A stretch of 64,000 nt of DNA from Pararhodobacter zhoushanensis (lineage in GTDB: Bacteria; Pseudomonadota; Alphaproteobacteria; Rhodobacterales; Rhodobacteraceae). Each line of letters opens with the position of its first letter. The stretch's first letter is position 1. The DNA lies in the NCBI RefSeq assembly GCF_025949695.1, contig NZ_JAPDFL010000001.1, forward strand, positions 2,545,501-2,609,500, read 5' to 3'. The position numbers and the translations under genes were made by a program. A model generated the notes under the pieces. It was given only the letters and a program-made list of their open reading frames with translations, was not told the origin of the DNA and made no database searches. Below are positions 35,401-43,033 of the stretch, one piece after another.

Positions 35401-36361
35401 CAACAGAGGACGGGCGTTCCAGCTCATAGGCCACGCCATTGGCGTCGATATGAACGGCCTTACCGTCAAGATCGCTGTTCGAGCAGACATAGACCCGACC
35501 GTCCATCAAGGCAAAGCCGCTGATCTCGACGGGGTTGGACAGATGCCGCGACCCGGCGGGGGGCGTGTCGAAAAAGACCCTCGGGCGCAGGCGGGGTTCG
35601 TCCGACAGGGTCCGGTCGCTGTCAGCCTCATCGGTGCTTTGCGCGGCATCCTCGCGGCGTCGGGTGAGCCGCGCGCGTGCCTCGGTCAGCCAAAGCCGCT
35701 CGTCGTCGGTCAGCTGGGCGATGAACAGATCCGCGCCATACTCGGCAAGCTCGTCGTCATAACCGCGACCCGGCGCGTGCTCGATCTTCACTGTGGTGTC
35801 GCGCAGAACGCTCAACCCCTGCGTGCGGCAATACGAGATCGCGGCCCAATCGATGCCCCAGCCGAATTTGTTCTCGTGGAAATCGAGGTCGTGCAGCCGT
35901 GCCAGGACAGGGGGTGTCAGTGCCAGCACCACACCGTCGGTCTGTTCGACCGCCAGCAAACCGCTGTCCCCAACGCTGTCTTCGCCGACCAGCGTGCTCG
36001 GCCAGGGGGTGTTGTCCAGATCGGGCGCCCACAGGCCAAGGTCTTCGCTGGTCTCAAGTGCCAGTCGCAGGCGGGCGACCAGCGCGGGCCAGTCGTGATA
36101 GGCCGCATCCGCATGGATCACCAGCAAGGCGTGCTCGGCGGGGTTCAGAATGATGGACTGCTCGAACTTGAGACCGAAATACCAGTCATGCGACACACGG
36201 TGCCAATCGCCCGCACCGGTTTCACGCCGGTTGCTGGCGTTTGAATAGATCACCGAAAGCTTGTCGACCACGCCGTCGAGGGCGTCGGCGATACCCGCTG
36301 CTTGGGCGCCAAGGCCATCCCAGCTGATGATGGCCGCATGAATCCGTAAGGGTGCTGTCAC
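32408..36361 (-). CDS. Giant bifunctional glycosyltransferase (GT2 plus GT4-like)
   Basis: About 1317 residues from GTG 36361; the frame is open to ATG 36433, but the stretch before VTAPLRIHAAIISWDG is not protein-like. Three parts: an N-terminal GT-like/unknown region (about 1-260); a central beta-rich region (about 270-640, with GRVYVCSNSDLDGKAVHIDA); a GT2 domain (VSVVIPAHNK, VVDDGSTDE, LLNNDTEP, EDTDFAFKVRDAGY, with DxD-type NND and ED acid pair); and a C-terminal GT4-like domain (SFLGSFAHHPNVEGL, APLLSGAGIKGKVLNALAAG, SPVAAEG). Such chains add two sugars in sequence to a surface polymer. Probably cytoplasmic, membrane-associated. Function in O-antigen or capsule assembly is inferred. Confidence 0.8.
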   Translation of the reverse strand: MTAPLRIHAAIISWDGLGAQAAGIADALDGVVDKLSVIYSNASNRRETGAGDWHRVSHDWYFGLKFEQSIILNPAEHALLVIHADAAYHDWPALVARLRLALETSEDLGLWAPDLDNTPWPSTLVGEDSVGDSGLLAVEQTDGVVLALTPPVLARLHDLDFHENKFGWGIDWAAISYCRTQGLSVLRDTTVKIEHAPGRGYDDELAEYGADLFIAQLTDDERLWLTEARARLTRRREDAAQSTDEADSDRTLSDEPRLRPRVFFDTPPAGSRHLSNPVEISGFALMDGRVYVCSNSDLDGKAVHIDANGVAYELERPSSVALRDLPPVNFPIQADPNGWPTQKDGLDEWQVDGWTTYRIGASGIADNRRIPLTGTLRLTAPGEAFRFDAKLALHRGAGHLGLVIADAQGKTTRQLKIPYDARFEGGSQPAGYQSVSIDFPAERGETQISLYLEREPFVDHVGDGTVFFIAEPRVSVVGSVGSRLHPYVYFLNDVAHPIWHVSALPLSARDAGSAVSLIIDAQKFELIAPSPIHVKLTADWGHVLEFSSNTPFRSAIYIDGTFALCTDLAPGDNSVRIPSQFLNGTHRKIELRDEMGVQTLWHSWFLAPKQLTTVDHLRRESRAPYQPDLFVQSPQRFRALRAHCDAGASGKVLQQLTQAIDALEAGYAALKIKPLAFPKVSHPDVSVVIPAHNKVKVTYACLCALLLAHNKASFEVIVVDDGSTDETAQLESIVSGITVIHNAAPKRFIGACNAGVAVAKGRYVVLLNNDTEPTIGWLDELIDAFARFSNVGLVGSKLLYPDGRLQEAGGIIWGTGDPWNYGRLQNPADPRFSYARQADYLSGASMMTTKTIWDEVGGLSSYLEPMYFEDTDFAFKVRDAGYTTWYVPASEVYHYEGMSSGTDVSTGFKRYQEVNRPKFKQRWARACAGFSPVGTAPDLEKDRGIVGRVLFIDYTTPSPDRDAGSYAALQEIRLMQSLGYKVTFMPENLAYMGRYTTDLEKSGVEVITAPFHATPQSFLEQRAHEFDLVYITRYHVVNTMIKIIRERAPKAKVIMNGADLHYLRLLRRGLSANNESHIQEARSVRIDEFNAMGSVDLVVSYNDTEMSIIQAMSEGSIKLSKCPWVLDVPDTTPGREGRAGVSFLGSFAHHPNVEGLTWFAQSVMSLLSTKRPDIVLSVYGSRMGDDMRKLESPTIRPIGYIETVEDAYDSHRVFVAPLLSGAGIKGKVLNALAAGIPTVLSPVAAEGIGLRDGEDCLIAETPQEWVAKITQLTDDDVLWEKIRKNGIDLARRNFSFERGRRQMRAALEAVDMYRSLD

Positions 36362-36433
36362 GATCTGTGTCGCCTTCAAGCCTAAATGGTAACATCGGTT
36401 TGCCAACCGGATGCAGGGGGAACGGAACCACAA

Positions 36434-36751
36434 AAACTCGCGGCAAAGTTGTCTTACTGGCCGGCGCCTGTATAGAAGAATCTATGGGCTTCGGCGTTAA
36501 CAAACGACGGTGGTCGCGGTTCCTGTTTTGCATTTCCGTTCTTGAAATGCAAATAAGTTACCCTGGTTTTTTATCGCCAAAATATGCCTGTTTTCTGCAG
36601 TTAGAACAGGTTGAGCGTCATCGTCGGGATTTAACGTGGTATTGTTGCTCATTCACGAAAGAACGGCGGAAAGCTAGACGCACCGATTTGAGGTGGGTAC
36701 ACTTTAGCGCGAGTTGCCCCTGAGCCGGCAACACAGAAAAGCGGTGATCGG
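36434..36751. other. Divergent intergenic region with two inverted repeats
   Basis: 318 bp, AT-richer than its surroundings, between two divergent genes. It contains a perfect 10-bp inverted repeat TTTGCATTTC / GAAATGCAAA with a 7-bp loop at 36527-36553, and CCTGTT / AACAGG arms at 36587-36610. These may be operators or a hairpin in a leader RNA. No protein-like frame is seen. Confidence 0.45.
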
Positions 36752-37960
36752 ATGAGACAGTCCCTGGCGGCGTCCTGCGTTGCCCTGATGCTGGGAGCGG
36801 GTAGCGCCAGCGCCCAAGCCCGTCCTGACGGGGATCTGGCAGCGATCCACGCCATCGCGCAGGAGCAGATGGATCAACACGCGTTGAACGCGCTGATCCT
36901 TCAGGTCCGTATCGGCGGTGAGGTGCAGGTCACGCTGGCATTGGGGCAGGCGATGACCGGTGTGCCCGTGACCCCCGAGGTCCGGTTTCGCAACGGGGCG
37001 GTGGCGCTGGCCTATGTCGCGGCGCTGGCGCTGCGGCTCGCCGAAGATGGCGTGGTCGATCTGGATGCACCGATCGCGCGCTGGTTGCCTGAGCTGCCCG
37101 ACAGCGACACCGTCACCCTGCGGATGCTGGCGAACATGACCGCAGGCTATCCCGACCATGTCGCGAATGAAGCGGCTTTCGTGGCGCCTTTCCTTGCCGA
37201 TCCTTTCGCGGCGTGGAGCCCGCAAGCGTTGATTGATGTCAGCCTGTCCACGCCACGCCTCTTCGCGCCCGGGACAAACTGGGACTACTCGCACACAGAC
37301 TATGTCATTCTGGGGCAGGTGCTTGAAGCCGCAACCGGCCAGCCCTTGCACGAGGTGATGGCGCGCTATGTGCTGATCCCGCTCGCGCTGACCGGGACCG
37401 CCGGTTTTGACACCGCCCAGATCCCCGCACCGGTCCTGCACGGGTTCACCGCAGAACGCGGCGTGTGGGAGGATGCGACCTTCTGGAACCCGTCATGGAC
37501 CCTGCCCAGCGGCGCCATTCAGGTCACCACCATTTCGGACATGGCGCGCAGTTTTGACGGGATCGTCGGCCATGACGGGTTCCTGACGCCGGCGTCGCGC
37601 CGACAGATGATCGAACCGTTGCTCATCGGCTTTGGGTCGCCGTTGCCCGGCTGCCCGACCTGTCACCAGATGACCGAAAGCTTCAGCTACGGGCTGGGCG
37701 CGATGTTGCAGGGCGACTGGGTGTTCCAGACGCCGTCCTTTGGCGGTTATGCGGCCTCGGTCGGCACATTGCCTGACGAGCATGCGCCGCAGGGCCGGAT
37801 CACCATCGCCGTGGTGGTCACCCATACCGAGGCCTCGTTCGAGGACTGGAGCGCGGCAATGCCGAACTGGGCCGATCAGACCGTCCGGCGGATCGGCGCG
37901 TTGCTCAGCCCCGGAACCCGCCACCAATGCGCTGAACGCGCCACCCTGACCGCTGACTGA
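36752..37960 (+). CDS. Serine beta-lactamase-fold protein lacking catalytic Ser and Lys
   Basis: 402 residues with a signal peptide (MRQSLAASCVALMLGAGSASA). The overall beta-lactamase/D-Ala-carboxypeptidase class C fold is recognisable: FRNGAVALAYVAALALRLAEDG, DAPIARWLPELP, TLRMLANMTAGYPD, NWDYSHTDYVILGQVLE. The catalytic SxxK is replaced by A83-V-A-L86, and the YxN motif is YSH (179-181). So the two essential residues are gone, and it is probably a periplasmic pseudoenzyme that binds a ligand or a partner. The gene is followed 9 bp later by an intact paralogue. It resembles proteins of normal length, with no frame disruption. Confidence 0.75.
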   Translation: MRQSLAASCVALMLGAGSASAQARPDGDLAAIHAIAQEQMDQHALNALILQVRIGGEVQVTLALGQAMTGVPVTPEVRFRNGAVALAYVAALALRLAEDGVVDLDAPIARWLPELPDSDTVTLRMLANMTAGYPDHVANEAAFVAPFLADPFAAWSPQALIDVSLSTPRLFAPGTNWDYSHTDYVILGQVLEAATGQPLHEVMARYVLIPLALTGTAGFDTAQIPAPVLHGFTAERGVWEDATFWNPSWTLPSGAIQVTTISDMARSFDGIVGHDGFLTPASRRQMIEPLLIGFGSPLPGCPTCHQMTESFSYGLGAMLQGDWVFQTPSFGGYAASVGTLPDEHAPQGRITIAVVVTHTEASFEDWSAAMPNWADQTVRRIGALLSPGTRHQCAERATLTAD

Positions 37961-37969
37961 GGAAGCTCG

Positions 37970-39550
37970 ATGTTGCATCATTCCAAACCGGGGCGGTCGC
38001 GTCCCCTGGCAGTGTCAGCAGCCGTTCTGGTGGCGATGAGCCTGCCGCTGCAGGCGCAAACCCCGCCGCAGGCCACGGGGTCGCCCGCGCAGTATTCCGC
38101 GGTGCCGGTGACAGCGGCGCAGATTGATCACGCGGTTGCCAATCTGGACGCCCTGGCCGCAGATATCCTTGAACGCAGCGGGATCCCGGGACTGGCGGTT
38201 GCCGTGGTGCGCGATGGTGCGACGGTCTATGCGCGCGGCTTCGGGCTGCGGCGGGTCGATGCGGCTCTGCCCGTTGATGCCGACACTGTCTTTCTGCTCG
38301 CCTCGCTGTCGAAACCGATCGGCGCGACTGTGGTTGCCACACAGGTCAGTGCCGGGGTGGTTGGCTGGGACACGCCGCTGGTCGATCTGCTGCCGTGGTT
38401 CGCGCTTTCCGATGACTGGGTGACGCGGCACCTCACCATCGGCGATCTGTATGCGCATCGCTCGGGCTTGCCGGACCATGCGGGCGACGATCTTGAGGAT
38501 CTCGGCTATGCGCGCCGTCAGGTTCTCGAGCGGCTGGCCCTGCTGCCGCTGGCACCGTTCCGCGCGACCTATGCCTACACCAACTTCGGCATGACCGCCG
38601 CTGCGGAAGGGGTCGCCGTCGCGGCAGGCACCGACTGGGCCAGCCTGTCGCGGAACGCGCTCTATGGGCCGCTGGGCATGACCGCAACCAGTTCGCTGAA
38701 TGCCGAGTTCATGGCCCGCGCCAACCGCGCCTCAAGCCATGTGCCGGTTGAGGGCGGCTATAGCGTCGCCGATCTGCGCCAGCCCGACGCGCAATCGCCC
38801 GCCGGGGGCGTCAGCTCCAGCGTCAACGATGTCGCGCGCTGGATGGCCCTGATCCTTGAAGGCGGCGCACCGCTTATCGCCGCCGACGCGTTGCTGCCCG
38901 CTGTGTCCCCACAGGCGATCGCGTCACCGCCGGGGACGATGGACGCGCGCGGCGGAACCTATGGCTATGGCTTCAATGTCGGCGTGCAGCCCTCGGGCCG
39001 GGTGATGCTCAGCCACTCGGGCGCTTTCGCGCTGGGGGCGGGGACGACGGTGTCGATGATCCCGTCGCTGGGCGTGGGCATTGTGGTGCTGACCAACGCG
39101 TCGCCGCTGGGCGCGGCCGAGGCGATCAGCGCAACCTTCATGGACGAGGTCCAGTTCGGCCATTCGACGCGCGACTGGTTCGCGGCGTATCGCCCGATGA
39201 TCTCGGCTCTGATGGCACCGGTCGGGCATCTGGCCGAGGTTGAGCGACCAGAGACTGCCGCGCCGCCGCGTGCGACTGCGGCCTATCTGGGCACCTATCA
39301 GAACGCCTATTTCGGGCCGGCAGAGGTGGTCGAGCAAGACGGCGGCCTGGCGCTGATCCTGGGTCCGAACCGTCAGGTCGAGGTGCTGACGCCGTGGGAT
39401 GGCGATGCCTTCACCTATTTGCCCTACAGCGAAAATGCCCCGGACGGGTCTGTTTCCGAGGTGGGTTTCGCCGCGTTCACCGATGAGCAGGCGCAAGAGA
39501 TGCGCATCGAGCATCTTGATGCCTTCGGCTTGGGCACGTTCCGCCGCTGA
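37970..39550 (+). CDS. Serine hydrolase, beta-lactamase class C fold, intact active site
   Basis: 526 residues with a signal-type N-terminus (about 1-30, cut after LQAQ). The active site is complete: S112-L-S-K115 (ASLSKPIGATV), Y203-T-N205 (YAYTNFGMTAAAEG) and H350-S-G352 (LSHSGAFALG). After about residue 410 comes a C-terminal domain of the DUF3471 type (AAYLGTYQNAYFGPAEVV, DGGLALILGPNRQVEVL). Family members are D-aminopeptidases, esterases or penicillin-binding-like peptidases in the periplasm; substrate unknown. Co-transcribed with the catalytically dead paralogue, which may regulate it. Confidence 0.82.
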   Translation: MLHHSKPGRSRPLAVSAAVLVAMSLPLQAQTPPQATGSPAQYSAVPVTAAQIDHAVANLDALAADILERSGIPGLAVAVVRDGATVYARGFGLRRVDAALPVDADTVFLLASLSKPIGATVVATQVSAGVVGWDTPLVDLLPWFALSDDWVTRHLTIGDLYAHRSGLPDHAGDDLEDLGYARRQVLERLALLPLAPFRATYAYTNFGMTAAAEGVAVAAGTDWASLSRNALYGPLGMTATSSLNAEFMARANRASSHVPVEGGYSVADLRQPDAQSPAGGVSSSVNDVARWMALILEGGAPLIAADALLPAVSPQAIASPPGTMDARGGTYGYGFNVGVQPSGRVMLSHSGAFALGAGTTVSMIPSLGVGIVVLTNASPLGAAEAISATFMDEVQFGHSTRDWFAAYRPMISALMAPVGHLAEVERPETAAPPRATAAYLGTYQNAYFGPAEVVEQDGGLALILGPNRQVEVLTPWDGDAFTYLPYSENAPDGSVSEVGFAAFTDEQAQEMRIEHLDAFGLGTFRR

Positions 39551-39588
39551 GCGTTTGTCAGTCCAGCGCCAAAGCGTCAGCGGCGCAC

Positions 39589-40287
39589 CTACAGCGCCAG
39601 ATCGAACAGCAGCGCCTGCCCGTCGCTTTGCCATTCCAGCGCGGGCAGGGTGTCCCGCGTGACCTGAAGGCCATCGCCCTCGACCAGTTTCTCGCCCTGC
39701 ATCAGGGCTGATCCCGCGACCATTTGCACAAAGAACTGGCGGTTTTTCCCGTCTGGAAATGTCGTCACCGCCCCGGCCTGCGCCGAGACAATCGACACCC
39801 GCGTGTCCGACCACAGATGCAGCGGGGCTGCACCCTCAACCCCGCTGGCCAGAACCTGCCAACTGCCATCGCCCTGCGGCAGCGCCGCGCTCTGATAGCG
39901 CGGCGCGTCGCCGGTGCGGTCGGGGATCAGCCAGATCTGCAGCAGATGCACGGTCTGCGTGTCCGAGGCGTTCTTTTCGGAATGCGCGATGCCACTGCCT
40001 GCCTGCATCAACTGCACCTCGCCCGGTGTGATCACCGCCGCGTTGCCCAGACTGTCCTCATGCCGCAGCCCGCCGCTGAGCACGATGGTCAGGATGTCCA
40101 TCTCGGCATGGTCATGACGACCAAAACCCGCGCCCGGGATGATCCAGTCCTCATTGATCACGCGCAGCGCGCCAAAGCCCATGCGCATCGGATCGCGAAA
40201 CCCGCCGAACGAAAAGCTGTGGAAACTGTCCAGCCAGCCCCTCTGCGTGCGGCCCCGGTTCATGCGGTCGTGGATCAGGATGCTCAT
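39589..40287 (-). CDS. Pirin-family protein (quercetinase type)
   Basis: 232 residues from ATG 40287. The bicupin metal site is intact: FGRHDHAEMDILTIVLSGGL gives His-x-His and Glu, and QLMQAGSGIAHSEKN gives the last His. In bacteria pirins of this YhaK/YhhW type have quercetin dioxygenase activity or act in redox sensing. It follows the esterase gene by one base, so it is the third gene of an operon with an MhqD-like esterase and an MhqO-like dioxygenase. Cytosolic. Confidence 0.85.
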   Translation of the reverse strand: MSILIHDRMNRGRTQRGWLDSFHSFSFGGFRDPMRMGFGALRVINEDWIIPGAGFGRHDHAEMDILTIVLSGGLRHEDSLGNAAVITPGEVQLMQAGSGIAHSEKNASDTQTVHLLQIWLIPDRTGDAPRYQSAALPQGDGSWQVLASGVEGAAPLHLWSDTRVSIVSAQAGAVTTFPDGKNRQFFVQMVAGSALMQGEKLVEGDGLQVTRDTLPALEWQSDGQALLFDLAL

Positions 40288-40288
40288 C

Positions 40289-40900
40289 TCAGTCCTCGCG
40301 TTGCAAAAGGGCCGCGACGGCGGTGAACTCCTCTGGCCGGACCTCATGCCCGCCATCCTGCAGCACCACCGTCAGGTCGGCATCTTGCCGCTCGTAGTAA
40401 GCGGCGAGCGCCTCGGTCAGTGGCAGCGGGCAGATCGGATCGCGGCGGCCGCCGGTGATCAGCACGCGGCGACCGGCAAGACCCGGTTGATCCGCCGGGG
40501 TCCAGGGGATCAGCGGATGCAAAAGGGCGATCCGGTCGAAGAGGTCGGGGTGCTCGAAGGACACCGCCGCCAGAATATTCGCGCCGTTCGAATAGCCCAG
40601 GGCGTAGACCGGCGCATCGGGATGCTCGGCCCGGTGCGCCGCAATGAACGCGGCCATCTGCGCGGTGCGTTGCGCGAGGTCGGCCCTGTCATAGACGCCT
40701 TCGCCGGTCCGCTTGAAGAAACGGTTCGCGCCGTGTTCGGACACATCCCCGCGCGGCGCGACAAGACCCGCGTCCGGCAGGATCTGCCGGACCAGCCCGG
40801 CAAACTGGTGCTCATCACCGCCGGTGCCGTGAAAGGCAAAAACCAGCGGCGCGCCTTTGGCGGGGGGCGTGATCAGGGCGTGATAGGTGGACAGGCTCAT
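40289..40900 (-). CDS. Phospholipase/carboxylesterase, MhqD-like
   Basis: 203-residue alpha/beta hydrolase. FAFHGTGGDEHQFAGLV carries the oxyanion loop, the nucleophile is in ALGYSNGANILAA, the acid in GGRRDPICPL, and the base in LQDGGHEVRPEE. Length and motifs match the MhqD/YpfH carboxylesterase group, whose Bacillus member sits in the quinone-induced mhqNOD operon. It lies between the MhqO-like and pirin genes here. Confidence 0.85.
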   Translation of the reverse strand: MSLSTYHALITPPAKGAPLVFAFHGTGGDEHQFAGLVRQILPDAGLVAPRGDVSEHGANRFFKRTGEGVYDRADLAQRTAQMAAFIAAHRAEHPDAPVYALGYSNGANILAAVSFEHPDLFDRIALLHPLIPWTPADQPGLAGRRVLITGGRRDPICPLPLTEALAAYYERQDADLTVVLQDGGHEVRPEEFTAVAALLQRED

Positions 40901-40959
40901 GACGGGTCTCCAGTCAGCGGATGGCGTCGGGCCGGGGATGGCCCGACGCTGTGGTGCGC

Positions 40960-41892
40960 TCAGTCGGTGATCGGCGGCAGGAAGTCTTCGATCCGCGCCC
41001 GCAACGCTTCGTGTTGCGTCGGCAGTTTCAGCGCGGTGCCCAGATTGGCCAGATCCTCATCCCGGTCAAAGCCCGGCTCGGCGGTGGCCACCTCGAACAG
41101 CACGCCGCCGGGGGTGCGGAAATAGATCGCCCAGAAATAGTCGCGGTCGATGACCGGGGTGACCTGATAGCCGGTGTCCATCAGCGCCTTGCGCACCTCA
41201 AGCTGCGCCGCGCGATCCTTGACCGAAAAGGCCAGATGGTGCACCGACCCTGCGCCTTGCTGGCCACGGGCCAGACCGGGCTGCACGTCGATATCGACAA
41301 CATCCGCGCCATTCCCACCGCTGAGGCCGTAGCGCGTGACGCTGCCGTCGCTTTCACGCTTGTCATAGCCCATGAAGCGCAGCAGTTCCGCTGTCGCATC
41401 GCCATCGCGCAGCCGCAGGCTGACGCCCTGAAAGCCGCGCAGGGCTTCGGCGTTGCTTACACCCGCGCCGGTCCAGCCCTCGCGCGTGTCATTGTCGGTT
41501 TCGATCAGGGCAAAGATGTCGCCATCGGGGCCGGTGAAGCTGAGGCGTTTTTCGCCAAAGGGGGTGCTCTGGGACAGATTGCTGACGCCTTGCGCGCCCA
41601 GCCGTTCCTGCCAGTAGCCCAGCGCGCCCTTGGGCACCGAGAAATGCGTCTCGCCCACTTCGCCGGTGCCCAGCACCGCTTTGCCGATGCCTCGGAACGG
41701 GAAGTAGGTCATCACCGAACCGGGCGTGCCTTTTTCGTCGCCGTAGTACAGGTGATAGGTTTCCGGGCTGTCAAAGTTCACCGTTTTCTTGACGCGGCGC
41801 AGGCCCAGCGTCTTGGTGAAGAAGTCGTTGTTTTGCTGAGCGTTCGAGGCAATCGAGGTGACGTGGTGCAGGCCATTGATCGGCAGGGACAT
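40960..41892 (-). CDS. Ring-cleaving dioxygenase, MhqO-like (VOC family)
   Basis: 310 residues from ATG 41892. Two vicinal-oxygen-chelate modules. Metal ligands are probably His in LPINGLHHVTSIASNAQ, His in GSVHHLAFSVKDR and Glu in GVLFEVATAEPGFDRDE, in the extradiol type order. This is the MhqO/CatE group that opens hydroquinone rings and protects from quinone stress. It is the first gene of the operon, with a promoter shared with the divergent LysR gene. Confidence 0.85.
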   Translation of the reverse strand: MSLPINGLHHVTSIASNAQQNNDFFTKTLGLRRVKKTVNFDSPETYHLYYGDEKGTPGSVMTYFPFRGIGKAVLGTGEVGETHFSVPKGALGYWQERLGAQGVSNLSQSTPFGEKRLSFTGPDGDIFALIETDNDTREGWTGAGVSNAEALRGFQGVSLRLRDGDATAELLRFMGYDKRESDGSVTRYGLSGGNGADVVDIDVQPGLARGQQGAGSVHHLAFSVKDRAAQLEVRKALMDTGYQVTPVIDRDYFWAIYFRTPGGVLFEVATAEPGFDRDEDLANLGTALKLPTQHEALRARIEDFLPPITD

Positions 41893-41979
41893 GATCGTAT
41901 CTCCTTTCGGCCATCGGAGGCCGTGATGGTTATGGGACCAAGATGGGGACAAAAGGCTTCGCTGAGAATGGGAATAAAG

Positions 41980-42010
41980 TTGACTTGTCCATTCCATTTT
42001 TCGCAATAAT
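41980..42010 (+). promoter_or_regulatory. Candidate promoter of the LysR gene
   Basis: TTGACT at 41980-41985 and CAATAA/AATAAT at 42004-42010, spacing about 18-19 bp, just upstream of the LysR ATG at 42017. The same intergenic region must carry the promoter of the divergent mhqO-like operon and the regulator's binding site (the ATTCC repeats on either side are candidates). Confidence 0.45.
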
Positions 42011-42016
42011 CGCGCC

Positions 42017-42916
42017 ATGAGCCTTCAGAACACCATCGAGATCTTCCTGGCCGTGGCCGAGCACCGCAGCTTTGTCTCTGCGGCTCGCCATCTGGCGATG
42101 ACCCCGCCCGCCGTCACCCGCGCGGTCAGCGCGCTGGAGGAGAAACTCGGCGTGCAACTGCTCTTGCGCACCACGCGGCAGGTCTCGCTCACCTCAGCCG
42201 GAGCGGCGTATGCCGCGCGGGTGGCACCGTTGATCACAGGGTTGGCCGAAGCTGCCGCCGAGTTGCACGAAGGCCACGGACAGGCCGCCGGGCTGATCCG
42301 CATCAACGCGCCGATGTCGATGGGCGAGCGGGTACTGCCCGATGTGATCTCGCAGTTCCGCACGCTGTTCCCGCAGGTCTCGCTGGCGTTGACGTTGACT
42401 GACCGACACATCGACATCGTGTCGGAAAATGTCGATCTGGCGATCCGCATCTCGACCCAACCCAAGGACAAGCTGACCATTTGGCGCAAGATCACCGAGA
42501 TCCGCCGCTGTTTTGTCGCCTCACCGCAGTATCTGTCCCGGTTCGGCACACCCGAAAGCGTCGATGATCTGAGCGGCCATTGCCTGCTGTCCTATGACGC
42601 CGAGGCTGGCCCCGAGACGTGGGATCTGACCAACGGCCCCAAGCGGCGGCGGGTGGTGGCGGGGGATGTGCTGTCGTCCAACAACGGCGACCTGATCGCC
42701 AAGCTGGCGGTCAACGGTGAGGGGATCGCCCTGCTGCCGCAGTTCATCATCGACGAGCCGCTGAAAAGCGGCGCGCTGGTGCAGGTGTTGCACGACTGGC
42801 AACCGCCACAGCTGTGGTTGACGCTTTACTACCCGCCCTATGACAAGCTGCCGATGCGGCTGGTGACGTTCTCGGATTTCTTCGAGCGGTATGTGACCGA
42901 GGCACGGCCGGTTTGA
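42017..42916 (+). CDS. LysR-family transcriptional regulator
   Basis: 299 residues. The N-terminal winged helix is typical (TIEIFLAVAEHRSFVSAARH, then TPPAVTRAVSALEEKLGVQL), and the periplasmic-binding-protein-like effector domain follows (GLIRINAPMSMGERVLP, NGEGIALLPQFI). It starts 125 bp from the mhqO-like gene in the opposite direction; in this arrangement LysR proteins usually control the divergent operon and themselves. The ligand is probably a quinone, phenol or other electrophile, by inference from the operon. Confidence 0.9.
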   Translation: MSLQNTIEIFLAVAEHRSFVSAARHLAMTPPAVTRAVSALEEKLGVQLLLRTTRQVSLTSAGAAYAARVAPLITGLAEAAAELHEGHGQAAGLIRINAPMSMGERVLPDVISQFRTLFPQVSLALTLTDRHIDIVSENVDLAIRISTQPKDKLTIWRKITEIRRCFVASPQYLSRFGTPESVDDLSGHCLLSYDAEAGPETWDLTNGPKRRRVVAGDVLSSNNGDLIAKLAVNGEGIALLPQFIIDEPLKSGALVQVLHDWQPPQLWLTLYYPPYDKLPMRLVTFSDFFERYVTEARPV

Positions 42917-43033
42917 GCTGCGCGGCCTCTGCCACCGCCGTCGCTTGCGTGCTATCGAGGAAGGGCGGTGCTTGCCCTTGCCGCAAGAGGCGCACGCGTT
43001 GAGCGGCGGACACGAGGGCGCAGGTGTGCCGCG

